In this document: in pieces, positions 59,300 to 64,000 of the stretch
How the letters are laid out: each line of letters begins with the position of its first letter
How positions within the stretch are numbered: position 1 is the stretch's first letter
Assembly: GCA_001414345.1 (NCBI GenBank)
Contig: LLCB01000176.1
Location: 1 to 64,000, forward strand
DNA length: 64,000 nucleotides
Source of the DNA: Hymenoscyphus infarciens
Lineage: Eukaryota; Ascomycota; Leotiomycetes; Helotiales; Helotiaceae
Direction of reading: 5' to 3'
Notes under the pieces: model-generated
Told to the model about the DNA's origin: nothing
What the model saw: the letters and a program-made list of their open reading frames with translations, nothing else
Database searches by the model: none
Program-made: the position numbers and the translations under genes

Positions 59300-62200
59300 T
59301 ATATTCTATATCTTACTTAAATTAAGCTATAGTTCTTTAAAGAGATACTTTAATACTATTATTTCTATACTTAGCTACTTTACTCTTAAAAGCTTAGCTT
59401 CTATTATTAATATTATAATTATATCTTATTATAAAGCTCTCTAAGCTATAAGTCTACTAAATAATAATATTATATATTTATTAAAAGATCTTTAAGTTTC
59501 TAGATTATTAGTATATAATACGTCTAAGATAAGTACTAGTTATATACCTCTAAGCTCTCTCTTATATATAATTCCTAAGAACCTTATTCTAAATAAGTAT
59601 TAAATATACTAATTTATTATAGCTATATATTTATTATTTAGATTAGTTAAGAAGTATAAAAGTTAGAAAGTAGTAAATATAATATCTAGTTATATTATAA
59701 TTACTATATAGAGTACTAAACCTACCTTCTCTTAATAGAACTTTATAAACGTAGGTTTTACTATTTCTTAATTCTTTATTAGTTTATATATTAGAAGTAA
59801 TATACTTAAGTAATCTTTATTAATAAGCTTAAATTATTTAGTAATTTATTTAATATATATATTATAAGAGAGCTATATCTTTTTCTATATTCTATTCTTA
59901 TAGACTTTTACTCTAAGATACTATTCTATATTACTAAGTAAGTATAGTTTATATAAAAGCTTTAGTTTATCTATTATAACTCTTACTAGAGATATATTAT
60001 CTTAATAGTATATTATCTATATATTATCTATATAAAAGATTATAAAAACCTTTCTTAGAAGATCTATATAAATATAAAGCTCTTTTAAATAGAGTATTAA
60101 GCTATATTCTTAAAGAGTAGTTATAAAGTATTTAAACTATAGAGCTAGAGAATCTCTTAACTTATAAAGTACTCTATCTAATTTAATATATAGTCCTTCT
60201 TATTAATATCTATCTAGAAGTTAGTAAGCTACTAAAGGAGCTCTTATATCTCTTTTTATATTAATAAACATATTTATAATATTATATTACTTAATTTCTA
60301 AGTTAAATCTAGTAACTATTATTATAGCTATTTAGAATAATCTTATTATAAGTATAGTAATATATATTAAAAGAATAGTATCTTCTTATTAGAGATTACC
60401 TCTAATTATAAGCTAAGCTTAATATTAAATTAGATAGTTTATAAAGTTATATTTATATATAAATACCTACTTTAGAGGTAATAGTTTTATTTTAGTATTC
60501 TATCTTTTAATTATATACTAGTATTTCCTTTTCTCTAGGTTCTTAATTTTAAGCTCTAAATCGTCTTTAAAATACTTATTAAGTAGATAGCTTATAAGTT
60601 CTCTCTATAATTTTAGCTCTTTTAGTAGTTTTAACTAATAAAGGCGTAGATATTTAAGCTTTAAAGACATTTCTTCTTCTATTATTACTATTATAATAAT
60701 ATAGTAGATATCTTATAAGTCTTCTCTATTTAATACTATACTCTTTAATAAAGACTAAAAAGTACTAAAGAAATGATTTAAATATTCTAGAATAGCTTAT
60801 TAGAGCTCTATTCTAATTAATATAGCTAGTAGAGTAGAGATTATTATATCTTTAATATCCTCTTCTCTAAGTTAACCTCTTTTACTCTTTCTTAATATAA
60901 GTAGATCTACTTTTTTTATATACTCTTACTTTATCTTAGGCTTTTTTAGGTCTTTACTTTCTATATTTATTATTCTTTACTTTTTAGTTAACTTTATATT
61001 AGAAGTTTCTAGAACTAGTATATTAAAAGTTCTTTCTTATATACTACTTTATTATTAGAGAGGCCTACTCTCTCTATTTTATTAGAAGATTCTCTTTAAT
61101 ATTCTATTACTTATTCTAATTAGTAGACTACTTAGGCCTTTTATACTTTTAGTACTATTTTATAGTTAGAAGAATCTTATAAGCGCTTATTAGAAGAGTC
61201 TTATAGTTTATTAGGAGATTCTTATATTTTACTTATTTTAAGAGCTTATAACTTATCTTAGTATACTTTTAGGTTTAAGTATTACTCTAAGTAATAGAAG
61301 TCTAAACTTAAAAGAGATTATATCTCTCTTTTCTAGTCTTACCTCTAAGTTCTAGCTAATTAAAGCTTTACTTAGTATATTAGTAGCTTTAAATAAGATA
61401 TCTCTTACTAGTTTAGCTCTTAGTTTTAGTTTTCTTATACTCTTTATTTTATATATACTAATACTTTTAAGTAGAGCTTTAGCGTCTTATTACTTCTACT
61501 TAATTATATACTATACTACTATATAAGTAATTATAATAGGTTATTATTTTACCTTTTTATATTCTAGTATATAAAAGATTTCTTTATTAAATATAACGTT
61601 CTAAGTTATAATAACTTAATTAAGCTATAAAACCTAGATATAGTAGATATTTAATAAGATATACCTAACTAAATAACCTATATAAGCTCTAAGATTAACT
61701 TTAAAAGCTCTCTTCTTAACTTTTTATTCTCTCTTCTTTTTTAGTAGATAAGCTCTAGATTTATAAATATAGATTCTATTCTAATCTAGTCTAAGGTCTC
61801 TTATTACTAAGTTCTTAAACTTTAGATTATATTAGTAGAAATAATTATTAAACTATAATAAGAGTACTTTAATTAGTATCTTAAACTTATTTCTTTAGTT
61901 AGAGCTTATATTATAAAGCTAGATTCTAGCTATAGTCGACTTAGTCTAGAAGCGTTATAGTAAGTTAGTAGTAGATAATATTTTAATTAAATATATAATT
62001 ACTTCTTATTCTACTCTTTTTACTCCTTTATTTAGCTTATAAGTATAAGTTAGTATAAGCTCTAAGTCTATTCTAATTTCTATAGCTTATAAAGTATATT
62101 CTAAGGCTTTATATTATAAGATTACTAATTTATTATTATTATACTTAAGCTTATAAATTAAAAGACTATATTACTATCTAACTTATCTTTTAAAGTTTCT

Positions 62201-62500
62201 AAGCTTTTTAAATACTATTTCTTCTCTCTTATTTATTATTATAAATCTAAAAAGCTTTCTACTATACTTCTCTTTTATTAGAAGGAGCTATTTAGCTTTA
62301 TTATATCTAGTTAGAAAGTTAAATAGATCTTATAAGTACTACTAGAATAGTTATATACTCCTATTCTTAGAGATATATCTTAAAACAACTTTCTAAGTAT
62401 AAGTAATAGTATAGTATAAGTACTTTACTTATTTAATACTTATAATTTTTACGTTCTTTACTAACTAGACTAAAGCTTTAAGAGCTTCTTATCCTAGATA
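59300..62500 (-). mobile_element. Ty1/Copia pol remnant (integrase, RT, RNase H), RIP-degraded
   Basis: Minus-strand translation shows, in order of transcription, integrase-like sequence near 61.6-62.2 kb (KRAFKVNLRAYIGYLVRY, RNVIFNK). Reverse transcriptase with FIIFYIDNI, corresponding to the family YVDD box, follows near 60000-60060. Downstream RT/RNase H sequence with LYIVIITR then extends to about 59330. The order fits Copia. No LTR pair was identified and the limits are approximate. Stops are frequent, so the element is inactive. Confidence 0.75.
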
Positions 62501-63689
62501 TTCTAATCTTTTATACTATATTTCTACTAAATTACTTCTTAGTCTAATATAGTCTCTTATCTTCTTATAAAAGTGTTTATTAATCTTTTTAGAGAGTATT
62601 AGGTATATTAAAGTAAATATAGCTTAAGGGTTTTAAAGCTTAGTATAGTTATTAATAAGGTTATATTTAAATAAGACTAAGTTTATTATATAAATTAAAG
62701 ATTTAATAACTATATTATTCTTTATAAGTCTAAAGTATAGTAAATAGTTATACTTATTATACTATACTTTAGATTCTCTAATATATATTTCTAAGATAAT
62801 ATTAGAATAAAAACCCTTAATAATAACAATATTAGTAAGTATTAGATCTATAGAGTTACTTCCTCTCTTACTTCTAAGAACGTTCTTTATAACTCTTATT
62901 CCTATTCTACTAATTAGAATACTAGTTATTCTTAATTCTACTATATTATTAGAGTACTTAAAGGTTCTTAGAATAAGTATATCCTTACTATTAATAAAAT
63001 AGACTATTTTATAATTATTAAAAAGTATTAAATCTATAAAGAGATATCTAGTATATTTAGCTAAGAAAGTATAGATTCTCTATTTTAGAGCTCGGTTTAT
63101 CCTTTCTAGATTAGTTAAAAGCTTTAAAGATAAGATTATAGTACTTATATTCTTAATAAGGTATTTTAATAACCTCTAAGTACTACTAATAGAGTTTATA
63201 AATCCCTTTTTAAACTTAGATTATACTATAAAGAACTTTTTAATTAGTTTCTTTTAAAGGTCTATCTAGAATAGAGCTCTTAAGTACTATATTATCTCTT
63301 TTAACTCCTTATTATTTAGGGGATTATTAAGAGTAAGATTATACTTTCTAGTAAATACGAATTCTAAGGTTTAGTAGTTAATAGGTTTCTAAAAGTGTTC
63401 TTAACTAGTCTTATATAGATATTTCTTATTATTAGAACTCTTATTTTAAGCTCTATTCTTAGAATTAAATAGGTTATTACTTCTACTTCTAAAGATAGAG
63501 AACATTCTACTAGCCTTCTTATTAGTCTTTAATATAAGGTGTTTATATAGAAACTTTAAAAATATTTTAATAAGATTATTAAATAATATAACTCCTTTTT
63601 TAAGCTTTATATTATTAATTAACTATATCTTTTAACTTATTACCTAAGTAGGAGTAATTTAGTAAACTATATCTAAGAAGTCCTTTATT
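62501..63689. other. AT-rich RIP-mutated sequence
   Basis: Probably the upstream gag/protease part of the Copia remnant, but no motif is secure. Confidence 0.4.
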
Positions 63690-64000
63690 ATAAGTAGACT
63701 CTTAATCTCTAAGAGTTAAAAATTTTTTACTTAGTTATAGTAGTATTTCTAGTTAAAGAAATAGCAATTAAGGTTTATAGACTTCGATTTAGTTTAAGTA
63801 AGTATATTCTAGTATTCTATATATACTATATCTTCTATACTTTCTAATATTAGTACTAAGTTGCTTTTAAGCTTTTAAATTAGATTCTAGAGAGCGAATT
63901 TTCCTAGTATACCTAAGTAAGGATTAGGCTTTTAAGAGTATAAACTTATCTATAGTACTTATTACCTAGAAGCTAACTTTATATATCTTACTTTATATAA
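63690..64000 (+). repeat. Direct repeat of 12548-12900
   Basis: Shares TATAAGTARACTCTTAATCT, TTTTTTACTTAGTTATAGTAG and ATTCTATATATACTATATCT with 12548-12900 in the same orientation, with mostly transition differences. It runs off the window end. Confidence 0.75.

Noticed and set aside
1..64000. tRNA or rRNA genes
   Set aside because: I looked for A/B-box-like patterns and rRNA core sequence and recognised none. A tRNAscan search would be decisive.

Overview
The window looks like a chromosome segment of a filamentous ascomycete (Pezizomycotina). Coding genes carry 48-80 nt spliceosomal introns with GTAWGT-like donors and CTAAC/CTGAC branch sites. They sit in islands of normal base composition between long AT-rich blocks almost free of CA and TG dinucleotides, the mark of repeat-induced point mutation (RIP). 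I cannot name the genus; a leotiomycete is a guess.

Layout. 1-14.5 kb: RIP-degraded transposons (Ty3/Gypsy 3' end, an LTR, a terminal-inverted-repeat element, the right end of a second such element). 14.6-22.5 kb: island 1, with two divergent genes. One is an aspartyl-tRNA synthetase fused to a DUF2156 aminoacyl-transferase domain (erdS, minus strand). The other is an HSL-type alpha/beta hydrolase (candidate erdH, plus strand). 22.8-30.8 kb: a transposon nest, an LTR element (target duplication GATAG) holding a TIR element and a second LTR element (target duplication ATTAC). 30.8-40.3 kb: island 2, with a ferric reductase, a 769-bp hAT-type MITE with an 8-bp target duplication, a 64-codon gene, a CmcJ/AsaB-type oxygenase, and a SAM methyltransferase. 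41.05-47.85 kb: a Ty1/Copia element (target duplication TAAAG). 48.9-56.2 kb: island 3, with a glutathione transferase, a Ctr copper transporter divergent from a second metalloreductase, and a conserved-looking protein of unknown function. 56.2-64 kb: RIP-degraded transposons with a minus-strand Copia pol.

How the genes fit together. ErdS is described as charging tRNA-Asp and transferring aspartate to the 3-beta-hydroxyl of ergosterol; ErdH removes it. Here the synthase and a plausible hydrolase are alone and head-to-head in one island, which suggests a write/erase pair for sterol aspartylation. In island 3 a copper permease and a flavocytochrome metalloreductase share a promoter region with four WTGCTCA motifs, which suggests joint control by copper starvation. 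The oxygenase and methyltransferase of island 2 may be a small tailoring pair, but nothing in the sequence proves it.

The genes recognised here have intact frames; two further loci, a degraded frame at 49,255 and a possible 5' remnant at 40,188, are listed at low confidence. I saw no tRNA, rRNA or CRISPR array. Exon boundaries were placed by hand and need transcripts to confirm.
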